Below are positions 1 to 6,323 of a stretch of 22,246 nucleotides of DNA, one piece after another. The stretch covers positions 1 through 22,246 of the IMG/VR virus record IMGVR_UViG_3300021378_000181; one strand, written 5' to 3'. The position numbers and the translations under genes are program-made. The notes below the pieces were generated by a model. That model was not told where the DNA came from and made no database searches. It was given only the letters and a program-made list of their open reading frames with translations. Origin of the DNA: a virus. Position 1 is the first letter of the stretch, and the number at the start of each line of letters is the position of its first letter.

Positions 1-281
1 CAGTTACAGTTGTAGAGTATGTACTAGTTCCTATAAAGATACTATTAGAAGCAGTACCTGGAGTTAATCCACGAACTCCAATATTAATACTGTTTGCACC
101 TTGTGCTATAGCATTTTCACCTATAGATACTGATTCTGATCCAAAAGCTTTAGCATCTCGTCCATACGCTGCACCATTACTAGCTGATGCTTCAGCGTTA
201 ACTCCTACACCTACACCAAAGGATGCACTTGCAATTGCTCCAAAACCTATTGCAATTCCATATTGCCCAGCTGCTGTTGCT
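1..281. repeat. Terminal direct repeat, left copy (matches 21966-22246)
   Basis: All 281 bases match the last 281 bases of the window except at 127 (a here, c at 22092) and 185 (t here, c at 22150). In the fibre frame the first difference is Ser versus Ala in the motif ESV(S/A)IGEN; the second is synonymous. The simplest reading is a circular or terminally redundant genome assembled from mixed strains. Two tandem paralogous fibre genes are also possible. Confidence 0.9.
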
Positions 282-553
282 GCTGAACTAGTTAGAGAAG
301 GTGCTGATATCATTGACTCACTTGCCGCTCCACTTATTAAACCAGCAATTCCGGTTATTCCACTTACTGTAGATCCTGTGAAGTCAACTGTTCCACTTAC
401 AAAGTTTGTTGCAGTGTTAGTCATTTCTATGTTAGTAGCTCCTCCACCACCATCAGTGATAGCTTTTGCAGTCGCAGTTAGTGCGAGGTTGTCTGTTGTT
501 TTAATCAGTCCTAGATAACTTTGATCAATCTGATTTCCTGTTAATGCTGCCAT
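1..553 (-). CDS. YadA-like phage fibre, N-terminal part (continues across the end join)
   Basis: The start codon is at 553, preceded by an A-rich leader with no Shine-Dalgarno. The frame stays open to base 1 and, through the 281-bp end overlap, continues in the same frame to the stop at 21694, giving 274 residues. The N-terminus (MAALTGNQIDQSYLGLI) resembles the virion-anchoring start of marine phage structural proteins. After a Gly-rich linker come Hep/Hag (YadA-head) repeats of the type G-x-x-S-x-A-I-G and A-x-A-x-G, for example QYGIAIGFGAIA and ESVSIGENAIAQG. These left-handed beta-roll repeats normally form trimers in adhesins, so a receptor-binding or fibre role is inferred. It is the last gene of the leftward structural operon, 39 nt after the Cys-rich micro-ORF. 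If the ends do not join, this is the N-terminal part of one of two near-identical fibre genes. Confidence 0.75.
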   Translation of the reverse strand, partial: MAALTGNQIDQSYLGLIKTTDNLALTATAKAITDGGGGATNIEMTNTATNFVSGTVDFTGSTVSGITGIAGLISGAASESMISAPSLTSSAATAAGQYGIAIGFGAIASASFGVGVGVNAEASASNGAAYGRDAKAFGSESVSIGENAIAQGANSINIGVRGLTPGTASNSIFIGTSTYSTTVT

Positions 554-592
554 ATTTTTCTTTTATTGTTTATTTTATTATGTTTATTAAAT

Positions 593-658
593 TTAACAGT
601 TGCAACATGTACATTGACATGATTTACCACAACTACATTCTTTACAATTACATTTCAT
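593..658 (-). CDS. 21-residue Cys-rich, metallothionein-like micropeptide
   Basis: ATG at 658 opens 21 codons ending in TAA at 593. Nine residues are Cys (positions 3, 5, 8, 10, 14, 16, 18, 19, 21), arranged as CNC, KEC, CSC, SCQC, CTCC and CNC. The opening MKCNCKECSCGKSC resembles the C-x-C-K-E-C-x-C core of vertebrate metallothioneins. The ORF fits the operon: it begins 15 nt after the stop of the upstream gene, has an A-rich leader (AAAAAATAGAAACAGAT), and is followed 39 nt later by the fibre start. A thiolate metal-binding role, either in the infected cell or as a small virion component, is an inference. Chance is unlikely to give nine Cys in 21 codons in AT-rich sequence, but expression is unproven. 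Confidence 0.6.
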   Translation of the reverse strand: MKCNCKECSCGKSCQCTCCNC

Positions 659-673
659 ATCTGTTTCTATTTT

Positions 674-1030
674 TTAACCTACTTCCCAAACTCTAGTTTC
701 ACCTTCCCATAATCTTGTATCTTCATTCCATATAAAGTTTGGTGCAGGTGGAACTCCGTTACATGCCTCATCAGCAATTGCATACCACCAAGAACCGTTT
801 ACAGGTTGAGTTAAGTTATAATAATTAGCAAGAGCAATTACCCATGAACTATTCACAGGAGTTGTTACACCTAATTGAAAACATAGTGTTTGAAGCCATG
901 ATCCGTTTACAATTGTAGTTGCTCCTAAATGTATTGCATATGCAGAGATCCAGCTTCCGTTGTTAGGTGCTGTAACTGCACCACCACTGGCACATTCTAC
1001 ATAATCTTTCGTTACTGATTTAATATCCAT
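674..1030 (-). CDS. Small virion-type protein with four 18-residue Trp repeats
   Basis: This 118-residue protein carries four tandem units of exactly 18 residues, marked by N-(G/S)-S-W at W27, W45, W63 and W81, with a consensus near VNGSWxxAxAxxLGxTTP. A Pro-rich turn follows (NGVPPAPN), then a Trp-rich tail with a duplicated W-E-x-x-T-R motif (DTRLWEGETRVWEVG). There is no signal peptide or membrane helix. Its place between the holin-like gene and the fibre suggests a tail or baseplate component, or an adhesin, but I do not recognise a named family. The start is set by the ATG at 1030, preceded by a TATATTT box at exactly 8 nt. That position implies a short or absent leader. Confidence 0.75.
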   Translation of the reverse strand: MDIKSVTKDYVECASGGAVTAPNNGSWISAYAIHLGATTIVNGSWLQTLCFQLGVTTPVNSSWVIALANYYNLTQPVNGSWWYAIADEACNGVPPAPNFIWNEDTRLWEGETRVWEVG

Positions 1031-1045
1031 ACGTTATGAAATATA
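1031..1045 (-). promoter_or_regulatory. TATATTT-N8-ATG phage promoter-like motif
   Basis: On the minus strand TATATTT (1045-1039) is followed by exactly eight bases and then the ATG at 1030. The same spacing precedes the starts at 1238, 9653 and 16852. The core resembles the Bacteroidota -7 box TAnnTTTG, which would put the transcription start at or next to the ATG. Confidence 0.5.
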
Positions 1046-1061
1046 ATTATTGTTTATGTTG

Positions 1062-1238
1062 TTAGTTTTTTAACTTTGTGACTGCATCTATAACTCCTTG
1101 TGTACCTATGTAAACTGTGGCAATGATTACCCAGTCACTACTTGTAACATCTCCAAAGATTGCTAATGCTGTTGCTGTACAAAAAACAAAAAGCTTTTTA
1201 CTTAACCAACTGTTTAGAATTTTGTCTAACTTTCCCAT
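1062..1238 (-). CDS. 58-residue small membrane protein, holin candidate
   Basis: ATG at 1238 and TAA at 1062 enclose 58 codons. After a basic N-terminal stretch (KKLFVF) there are two hydrophobic segments, about residues 16-28 (LFVFCTATALAIF) and 36-50 (WVIIATVYIGTQGVI), separated by a short polar turn (GDVTSSD). The C-terminus is charged (DAVTKLKN). Size and topology fit small two-helix phage holins or holin-like membrane proteins that sit beside tail-fibre genes. The gene lies between the head-tail connector and the Trp-repeat protein, with a TATATTT box exactly 8 nt before its start. No endolysin was recognised next to it, so the lysis role is inferred from shape and size only. Confidence 0.7.
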   Translation of the reverse strand: MGKLDKILNSWLSKKLFVFCTATALAIFGDVTSSDWVIIATVYIGTQGVIDAVTKLKN

Positions 1239-1253
1239 CTTTATTTAAATATA
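1239..1253 (-). promoter_or_regulatory. TATATTT-N8-ATG phage promoter-like motif
   Basis: Minus-strand AAAAGTATATTT ends exactly 8 nt before the ATG at 1238. It sits in a 47-nt gap after the connector gene and shares the AAGTATATTT core with the sites before 3376 and 16852. Confidence 0.5.
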
Positions 1254-1285
1254 CTTTTAGTTTACCTATGTTCGATTTAGTCGCT

Positions 1286-1864
1286 TTAGACTGTTGTGGA
1301 AGGTCCACAGTCCGAACATTCGCCCCATCTGTCTTCATAATATGTTTCATTATTTCTTGGTGTTACTAATCCAGCAAAATATGGATTTCTTTTATTTGGC
1401 ATCATTCCGTCGGTACCAGGATTCTGATACTTAGGAAATAAGTTTGGATTATCATTAAAGAAATTTAATAACCTTTTGTTATAAAACTCTGCTGTGTCCA
1501 ATGTACTTTGTCTTAAGTATTGTAACTCATCTAAAGTAGTTGGGCTAGTTTCCTCTGACGTGCCATTTAAGATGCCTTGATTAGCGATCTTATATTTTAT
1601 ACTCGGTAACATTAAATAGAGAGCGTACTGCATTAGAGTAGGCCCTATGTAATCATTAAGTAGAGTTTTTTCATCTGCAATAAGAGTACCTGCAATAATA
1701 CCATCTTTTAAATGATTATAAAACCTGGTGCCTAAGGTATCTTGTAAATAGATGTCTTGTGCTTGCAAAATGAACGGAGTAATATCATCCATCCTAACAT
1801 TGTCGTCAAGCTGAGTCCATTGCTTCATTCTTTGTTCTGAAACTAGTAATGCTGTATTTGCCAT
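1286..1864 (-). CDS. Head-tail connector (gp6-like adaptor)
   Basis: The 192-residue, largely helical protein resembles the small head-completion adaptors common in Bacteroidota phages. Its N-terminus has ALLVSEQRMKQWTQLDDNVR, followed by FILQAQDIYLQDTLGTRFYN and a membrane-like but probably buried helix (GPTLMQYALYLMLPSIKY). Such proteins form a ring under the portal and start the neck. The start codon lies 1 nt after the portal stop, so the two genes are likely translationally coupled, which supports a joint role at the portal vertex. The C-terminal tail (GECSDCGPS) carries a C-x-x-C pair. Family assignment is from sequence character and position. Confidence 0.65.
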   Translation of the reverse strand: MANTALLVSEQRMKQWTQLDDNVRMDDITPFILQAQDIYLQDTLGTRFYNHLKDGIIAGTLIADEKTLLNDYIGPTLMQYALYLMLPSIKYKIANQGILNGTSEETSPTTLDELQYLRQSTLDTAEFYNKRLLNFFNDNPNLFPKYQNPGTDGMMPNKRNPYFAGLVTPRNNETYYEDRWGECSDCGPSTTV

Positions 1865-1865
1865 A

Positions 1866-3014
1866 TTATTCGTTTGCTATATTTGTTATGTTTTCTTCTA
1901 CTGCTGGATCATCTGCATCAGTTCCTATTATCATTGGCACTGGTTCTACTTCTAACTTAACATTATATCCTGCAAGTTTTAGTAAATATCCATAAGTATC
2001 TAATACTTTACTTTGTTTTGGTCTTACGACCGTGTTCATAAAATGAGAATACGAAGTGATTATTTCATCCGAGTTTGATGAGAATCCTGCACCATCTTTG
2101 ATACCGAGGAGTAAGGGAGATGTGATTCGATGAGCAGTAAGGATACGAGAAGTAATCCTAGCCTCGAGAGTAATGTAATAATCATCATTCGCATTCTCTA
2201 TAGGAGTAACTTGTAATTCCTTTCCTGGTTCAGAGAACGCTAAAAAGAATCTACCTGCATTTTCTTCACCACTGAATGTATCATCTATTTCATTATAAAT
2301 ATCTCTACGTTCTTCTGGTGAAGGAATTCCATTTCTAAACTGTACAAACATAGACGGTGCTAAACCATTTGAAATGTTTGCATTATGGAATCTACTTACA
2401 CGAGCATCAAGTTGTATATCATTAACACCACCAATATATGCAGGCAGTGGATAAACATCGTTACCAGGTGTATAGTTCATACAATAATAAATTTGACTTG
2501 CATTGTCTTTTTTATTATCTGTAACATTAAAAGCTTTATACTCTACTGCTTTATGTTTTCTTAGCTTTTCCCAATCAGAGCAATACCAATAAGATTCTAC
2601 TCTATCTTCATCATTAGGTTTACCACTTCTTACATTAGCAAAAGGTATATGATAAATTTCTGCGATTCTTGTTCCTTCTTTATTCCAAATAACATTTACA
2701 GAATATCCACCGTATAGTGTATAATCTAATGCAATTTTAGAAAAGATGTCGTTAATTGTTTCTCCATCGGTATTGATATAATCTACACCATACTCTTTTA
2801 TACCTTCTCCGTATATGCCGTCTTTAATTGCATCTATACATGTATGATTCATTGCTGAGGTATCATATAATTCAATAAGTGTTTGTGGAAATAGGTTATC
2901 TAATCCAAACTTAATGTAATCCTTTCCTCTTTGTTCTTGGATAATTGGTAAATCAATAGCTTCAAACTTTGAGCCTTTAATTGAATATAATCCTTCTGGG
3001 TTTGTGTTTCTCAT
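1866..3014 (-). CDS. Portal protein
   Basis: The 382-residue protein has features of Bacteroidota phage portals. The N-terminal region includes NLFPQTLIELYDTSAMNHTC and IDAIKDGIYGEG. A central stretch reads YTLYGGYSVNVIW. The C-terminal clip/stem region reads GFSSNSDEIITSYSHFM and NTVVRPKQSKVLD. The dodecameric portal is the DNA channel of the capsid and docks the terminase. It is shorter than many portals (400-500 residues). It lies 8 nt after the small beta-rich gene and 1 nt before the connector. Unusually, it is far from the terminase and is transcribed after the capsid gene instead of before it. Confidence 0.78.
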   Translation of the reverse strand: MRNTNPEGLYSIKGSKFEAIDLPIIQEQRGKDYIKFGLDNLFPQTLIELYDTSAMNHTCIDAIKDGIYGEGIKEYGVDYINTDGETINDIFSKIALDYTLYGGYSVNVIWNKEGTRIAEIYHIPFANVRSGKPNDEDRVESYWYCSDWEKLRKHKAVEYKAFNVTDNKKDNASQIYYCMNYTPGNDVYPLPAYIGGVNDIQLDARVSRFHNANISNGLAPSMFVQFRNGIPSPEERRDIYNEIDDTFSGEENAGRFFLAFSEPGKELQVTPIENANDDYYITLEARITSRILTAHRITSPLLLGIKDGAGFSSNSDEIITSYSHFMNTVVRPKQSKVLDTYGYLLKLAGYNVKLEVEPVPMIIGTDADDPAVEENITNIANE

Positions 3015-3022
3015 ATTACTTT

Positions 3023-3376
3023 TTAATAATTAGGTCTATAGTAAACCGTACTTTCTCTGTCTTCGTTATTACTTACGTAATCTGTTGTTCCTAAATCTCC
3101 TCCAGGCACTGTTATAAGTTTAACAAATCCTTTATAAGGTCCTAAGGTCCAACTGTAATAACCATTAGTATGCTTATCTTTAAAAGTAGCATCTACGGTT
3201 ACAGTAAATTGCATGTACCTTGCATTTTGTACATTTAAAGTTACAGCTGAACTTGCATCAATAATAGGTGTTTGAGAGTATTCACTAGTCATAGTAAATT
3301 CCCAGCTATTATCAAAAGTAATATCTGCATCATTAATGTAAAGTACCATTTCTGTACTGTCAACTTTTGTAGTCAT
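3023..3376 (-). CDS. Small beta-rich structural protein (head decoration or tail)
   Basis: The 117-residue protein has alternating polar and hydrophobic residues typical of a beta sandwich (TEMVLYINDADITFDNSWEF, YMQFTVTVDATF), no membrane helix and no signal peptide. I do not recognise the family. Its position between the tube-like and portal genes suggests a virion part such as a decoration or neck protein. It is the first minus-strand gene after the bidirectional terminator at 3935-3974. It has its own copy of the phage promoter motif at 3392-3407, here 24 nt from the ATG instead of 8, so this transcript should carry a leader. Confidence 0.7.
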   Translation of the reverse strand: MTTKVDSTEMVLYINDADITFDNSWEFTMTSEYSQTPIIDASSAVTLNVQNARYMQFTVTVDATFKDKHTNGYYSWTLGPYKGFVKLITVPGGDLGTTDYVSNNEDRESTVYYRPNY

Positions 3377-3391
3377 ATCTTAGCCTTTATT

Positions 3392-3407
3392 TATACTAAG
3401 AAATATA
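3392..3407 (-). promoter_or_regulatory. Phage promoter-like motif restarting the head operon
   Basis: The 16-base string TATATTTCTTAGTATA on the minus strand also occurs before the genes at 9653 and 16852. Here it lies 24 nt before the ATG at 3376, in the divergent region facing the nucleotidyltransferase gene. Since a terminator lies upstream, this site would be needed to express the portal and connector genes. Confidence 0.5.
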
Positions 3408-3444
3408 CTTTCCTAGGGAGTTGTAACTACCTAATATATATTCT

Positions 3445-3936
3445 ATGGAAAAAAAGATAAAGTTTGGTGAATTTGAGTGCAATGTCACTACAAAGCTCTA
3501 CGGATTAGATGATCCAATTGTAAAATTTGTAATAGGAAAAATGGGATCCTTAGATTGGACTGATTATAAATTGTATGTACATGGAAGCATTTTAAATGAC
3601 TCTCCTGCTAATGATATAGATTTTACTATTACAGGTCCACAAGATCCTACACGAGTTAACGACTTGCTTAGAGACTGTGTTAGATGTGGTTATGAAACTA
3701 ATGTACAAGTTGATATTAAGTTCTTGTTAAGTGGTGAACTATTTGACTTTCCTTCTCATACACCTGGTGATAAGCACTCATGTATGTATGCTCACTATGC
3801 TCCTTCAATAACCGTTGATGGAACTACCTATGATTATGCGCAAAGATTTAGTGGCTATTGGATCACCCAAAAAACATGGCCTAGTGCAAAATCTTATCTA
3901 TCTCCACAATCTCCAGTCTTAATTGAATGGCACTAA
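3445..3936 (+). CDS. Minimal nucleotidyltransferase-fold protein, lone plus-strand gene
   Basis: The 163-residue protein shows the signature of the DNA polymerase beta-like nucleotidyltransferase fold. G47-S48 is followed by the metal-binding pair D57 and D59 (VHGSILNDSPANDIDFTI), and the third acidic residue is probably D90 (VQVDIKFLL). Members transfer NMP groups to proteins, RNA or small molecules; the substrate here is unknown. A His/Cys-containing segment (HTPGDKHSCMYAHY) follows the core. No other gene in the window is on the plus strand. It has a short AT-rich upstream region (CTAATATATATTCT before the ATG) and a hairpin terminator 4 nt after the stop. It therefore looks like a self-contained insertion (moron) in the structural operon. 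Confidence 0.7.
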   Translation: MEKKIKFGEFECNVTTKLYGLDDPIVKFVIGKMGSLDWTDYKLYVHGSILNDSPANDIDFTITGPQDPTRVNDLLRDCVRCGYETNVQVDIKFLLSGELFDFPSHTPGDKHSCMYAHYAPSITVDGTTYDYAQRFSGYWITQKTWPSAKSYLSPQSPVLIEWH

Positions 3937-3974
3937 AAAAGGGTACCTAAATTAATAGATACCCTCTTTGTTTT
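3935..3974. terminator. Bidirectional intrinsic terminator
   Basis: A hairpin at 3941-3964 pairs GGGTA with TACCC and CTA with TAG around the loop AATTAA, with one C-A mismatch. On the plus strand it follows the nucleotidyltransferase stop and precedes TCTTTGTTTT. On the minus strand it is followed by six U and would stop transcription coming from the capsid and tube genes. Confidence 0.7.
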
Positions 3975-3988
3975 ATTATTGTGGTTGC

Positions 3989-4507
3989 TTACGCTTCTAC
4001 AATACTTCCAGTAACTTCGAATGATGGATCTTCTTCCATTCCACTAATTACTAATTCATATCCGTTTCTGTCGCCATAAGCGGTACCTGATACAGATGAA
4101 CCTGATGCCATGAATGCTCCTCTTTTAACACCAACAGAGAAATACTTGTCGTTGTTATCTTTGAAGACAACTACCATGTTAGTTGCTTGAGCCATCAGTA
4201 AAATCTGATCTCTCTTTGCAGCTTCCATTTTGTTGAATATCATTGTTAGAGCTTGGTCATAAAATACTGTGCCATTCTCTTGTGATACATTAATAGTTTC
4301 TGTAAATGAACTAGTTTGTCTTGGAACTTCGAACTCAAAAAAGTCACTAGGCGTCAGAGCGGAACCACCAACAGTTATTGCTGTGATAGTACCTGCAGTT
4401 TCTGTAATAGATTGTACTGGTCCGTTAGCGATAAAGATTTTATCAATACCACCATTAGAGTCGTTACAGTCTAAAGTGAAACCTGCTGTTAAATTGCTAC
4501 ATGCCAT
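3989..4507 (-). CDS. Tail-tube-like structural protein
   Basis: The 172-residue protein begins MACSNLTAGFTLDCNDSNGG, a start type I associate with structural proteins of Bacteroidota phages. It continues with beta-rich segments (DFFEFEVPRQTSSFTETINV), a helix (ALTMIFNKMEAAKRDQILLM) and a beta-rich end (DRNGYELVISGMEEDPSFEV). The pattern of beta strands, one helix and beta strands, together with the size, fits a major tail tube protein. A capsid accessory protein is the alternative, given its place 34 nt after the capsid gene. It is the last gene before the bidirectional terminator. Confidence 0.55.
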   Translation of the reverse strand: MACSNLTAGFTLDCNDSNGGIDKIFIANGPVQSITETAGTITAITVGGSALTPSDFFEFEVPRQTSSFTETINVSQENGTVFYDQALTMIFNKMEAAKRDQILLMAQATNMVVVFKDNNDKYFSVGVKRGAFMASGSSVSGTAYGDRNGYELVISGMEEDPSFEVTGSIVEA

Positions 4508-4541
4508 AGTTTACTTGTTTTTTTTAGTTTTTAGTTTAAGA

Positions 4542-5426
4542 TTATAAGTCGTTAGTACCGAATTGATCTACTTGAGATACTGCTACACCTAATCTCCATT
4601 TAGCGATGAATTTTACAACATCTTGTCCTTTATCATAAAAGAACTGTACTGTTGAAGCATCATCCTCTAAACCTGTACCAGCAACGATCATTGAAGCAGG
4701 TCCTGCACATACATAGTCAGATCCAGTTAAACCTGAAGTCTTTACTACTTTAATGTTTGCACCTGGTAATTCGAAAGATCTTCCGTCACCTTGGTCATAG
4801 TGGTAATAGTTTTGTGCAACTAATGCTCTACGTAAAGTGTTAAAGTTAGCAGGAGATACGATCATAATTAAATCATCTCTATCTTTACTAGCTTCAGCAA
4901 CTGCATCAAAGATATTTAATGCTTGCTCTACAGCGTTAGTTAAAGTCCATGCAAGTGGGTTAGCAGAAGCGTTAGCTCCTAATGCAACCGTTACTTGGTC
5001 CTTGATACCTGTTCCAGTTCCGTCACCATCGATTAGGTAAGCTTCGTTGTACTTAGATATTCTCTTTACATAGTAATCTGCGATCACTTCCTCAAAAGGA
5101 ACTGATTCCTGGTTTGCGCCTGCAGACATTCTCTGAGACAACCAGTAAGATCTTAGATCTTCTGGACATAGGTCCATTTTTACTTGCTTATCTCTGATAG
5201 TAATATCTACCTGAGAAAAAGCTACATCGCCTGAAGGATTCCATCCACAAGCTAAGTCAGCGACATTTAAGTCACCATCCATTAAATTAATTGCTACAGT
5301 ACCTGCACTCAAACCACTTCTAATGTCAACATATTCCATCAAGTCAGTATTTAATACTGCTTTAGCAATAAGGTCCAATGAAGTTTCGTCAGTATAGGCA
5401 GTTAGCGCTGTTAAATCAAAAGCCAT
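4542..5426 (-). CDS. Major capsid protein (HK97-fold type)
   Basis: The 294-residue protein is the best capsid candidate by size, composition and position right after the scaffold gene. Supporting features are an N-arm-like helical start (TSLDLIAKAVLNTDLMEYVD), a P-domain-like region (QALNIFDAVAEASKDRDDLI), the characteristic phrase LIMIVSPANFNTLRRALV, and a beta-rich C-terminus (VKFIAKWRLGVAVSQVDQFG). It lacks a long cleavable delta domain, which fits the separate 203-residue scaffold gene upstream. The leader is A-rich (CAATAAACAATT before the ATG), as expected for a strongly translated Bacteroidota-type gene. Confidence 0.8.
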   Translation of the reverse strand: MAFDLTALTAYTDETSLDLIAKAVLNTDLMEYVDIRSGLSAGTVAINLMDGDLNVADLACGWNPSGDVAFSQVDITIRDKQVKMDLCPEDLRSYWLSQRMSAGANQESVPFEEVIADYYVKRISKYNEAYLIDGDGTGTGIKDQVTVALGANASANPLAWTLTNAVEQALNIFDAVAEASKDRDDLIMIVSPANFNTLRRALVAQNYYHYDQGDGRSFELPGANIKVVKTSGLTGSDYVCAGPASMIVAGTGLEDDASTVQFFYDKGQDVVKFIAKWRLGVAVSQVDQFGTNDL

Positions 5427-5449
5427 AATTGTTTATTGTTTTTTTAGGG

Positions 5450-6061
5450 TTACTTTTTTGCTTGACGGATTTCAATTAATCTTGATAATCTCGCTTCAGC
5501 GTTGGTTTGTTTTGTTGCAAGGTTTTCTGAGAAGGTGTTGCGTACCTTTTTTCCTGCGGGCTCATCGGCTACCGCTTCAAATCTTTCAGAAAGAACTGTT
5601 AATTTTTCTTTCATTTCTTTGACCTCATCTGTATAAGGTTTAAGAGCTTCCATCAGAGCATCCAAAAGTCCTTCAGCATCAAATTCTTTGATAACTTCTT
5701 TCTTTTCTTCAATCTCTTCAAATGTATCTTCTGCTTCACGAACTGTTTCTTCGCTACCACCTTTTTCTACATTTGTGATTTCACCACTTTCACCAACAGT
5801 TATGATCAAGCCACTAGTTGTCTCATGTTTTCCAGCAGGTGCAAAAGGATCTTCTGAAGCGCCTTCTCCAGCTCTTACAAAAAGGATTGCTCCCGCTTGT
5901 ATTTCGCCTTCAGTGTAAACTTCAGTTCCGTCAATCAAAGTAGCTTCCGCCATTTTGATTTTAGTTTCTTCCTTTATAACCTCTTCCTCCATTTTAACAA
6001 CTGTGTCCGTAGGTGCTCCTAGCATAACTCTGAGCTTTGAAATTGCTTCGTTTACGTTCAT
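5450..6061 (-). CDS. Capsid scaffolding protein
   Basis: The 203-residue, highly charged protein lies directly before the capsid gene. The middle has a small beta domain (ATLIDGTEVYTEGEIQAGAI, SGLIITVGESGEITNVE), and the rest is acidic helix with coiled-coil character (EEIEEKKEVIKEFDAEGLLD, EALKPYTDEVKEMKEKLTVL). The C-terminus is basic (AEARLSRLIEIRQAKK). An acidic helical body with a basic end that contacts the capsid shell is typical of phage scaffolds. The protease gene (6323-7861) is the likely agent of its removal. A promoter-like motif lies about 53 nt before the start. Confidence 0.7.
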   Translation of the reverse strand: MNVNEAISKLRVMLGAPTDTVVKMEEEVIKEETKIKMAEATLIDGTEVYTEGEIQAGAILFVRAGEGASEDPFAPAGKHETTSGLIITVGESGEITNVEKGGSEETVREAEDTFEEIEEKKEVIKEFDAEGLLDALMEALKPYTDEVKEMKEKLTVLSERFEAVADEPAGKKVRNTFSENLATKQTNAEARLSRLIEIRQAKK

Positions 6062-6113
6062 AGTGTTTTAAAGTGTTTTTTGTTATAACTTGTCCAGTGT
6101 ATCCAGACAATTT

Positions 6114-6142
6114 GAAATATATATCCGTGTCGAATTGACAAA
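6114..6142 (-). promoter_or_regulatory. Bacteroidota-type promoter before scaffold and capsid genes
   Basis: On the minus strand TTTG (6142-6139) is followed by 17 nt and then TATATTTC (6121-6114). This resembles the Bacteroidota layout of a -33 TTTG and a -7 TAnnTTTG box. It lies in the 88-nt gap after the small membrane gene and would give a leader of roughly 45 nt. Confidence 0.5.
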
Positions 6143-6149
6143 AGTGCGT

Positions 6150-6323
6150 CTAGCTGTCTTTATTCTTCTTAGACTTACGTAGTTCAAGTATCCTTACCAC
6201 GTTTAATATAACACCGGTAACTAATAAAGCTAAAGTTAGCCATTCATTTAGTCCCATTACTGCTAATCCTCCACCTGCAATAGTAGAACCTACTGCGATT
6301 GAATCTTTTAATTCGTTTGTCAT
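6150..6323 (-). CDS. 57-residue small membrane protein, holin-like
   Basis: The ATG at 6323 overlaps the protease stop as TAATG, so translation is probably coupled; TAG ends the frame at 6150. The protein has two hydrophobic segments, about residues 8-25 (SIAVGSTIAGGGLAVMGL) and 29-45 (LTLALLVTGVILNVVRI), joined by the short turn NEW. The tail is strongly basic (RKSKKNKDS). This is the size and layout of class II holins, but it lies in the head-assembly block and not beside a lysis enzyme. The alternative is a small inner-membrane factor used in capsid assembly. It is one of two such peptides in the window; the other is at 1062-1238. Confidence 0.7.
   Translation of the reverse strand: MTNELKDSIAVGSTIAGGGLAVMGLNEWLTLALLVTGVILNVVRILELRKSKKNKDS

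Noticed and set aside
1-553. Diversity-generating retroelement acting on the fibre gene
   Set aside because: No reverse transcriptase or template repeat is present; the two substitutions are not adenine-specific changes.
593-658. Zinc-ribbon fragment of a larger broken gene
   Set aside because: It has its own start, stop and leader, with no related coding sequence in frame on either side.
1160-1369. Plus-strand ORF of 69 codons
   Set aside because: It runs antisense to the holin-like and connector genes and has low-complexity hydrophobic content; treated as a shadow.
3272-3460. Plus-strand ORF of 62 codons ahead of the nucleotidyltransferase
   Set aside because: It is antisense to the 117-residue gene, overlaps the true nucleotidyltransferase start and has no recognisable features.
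5688-5918. Plus-strand ORF rich in Ser and Pro
   Set aside because: It is the complement of the Glu/Lys-rich scaffold coding sequence, which explains its composition.
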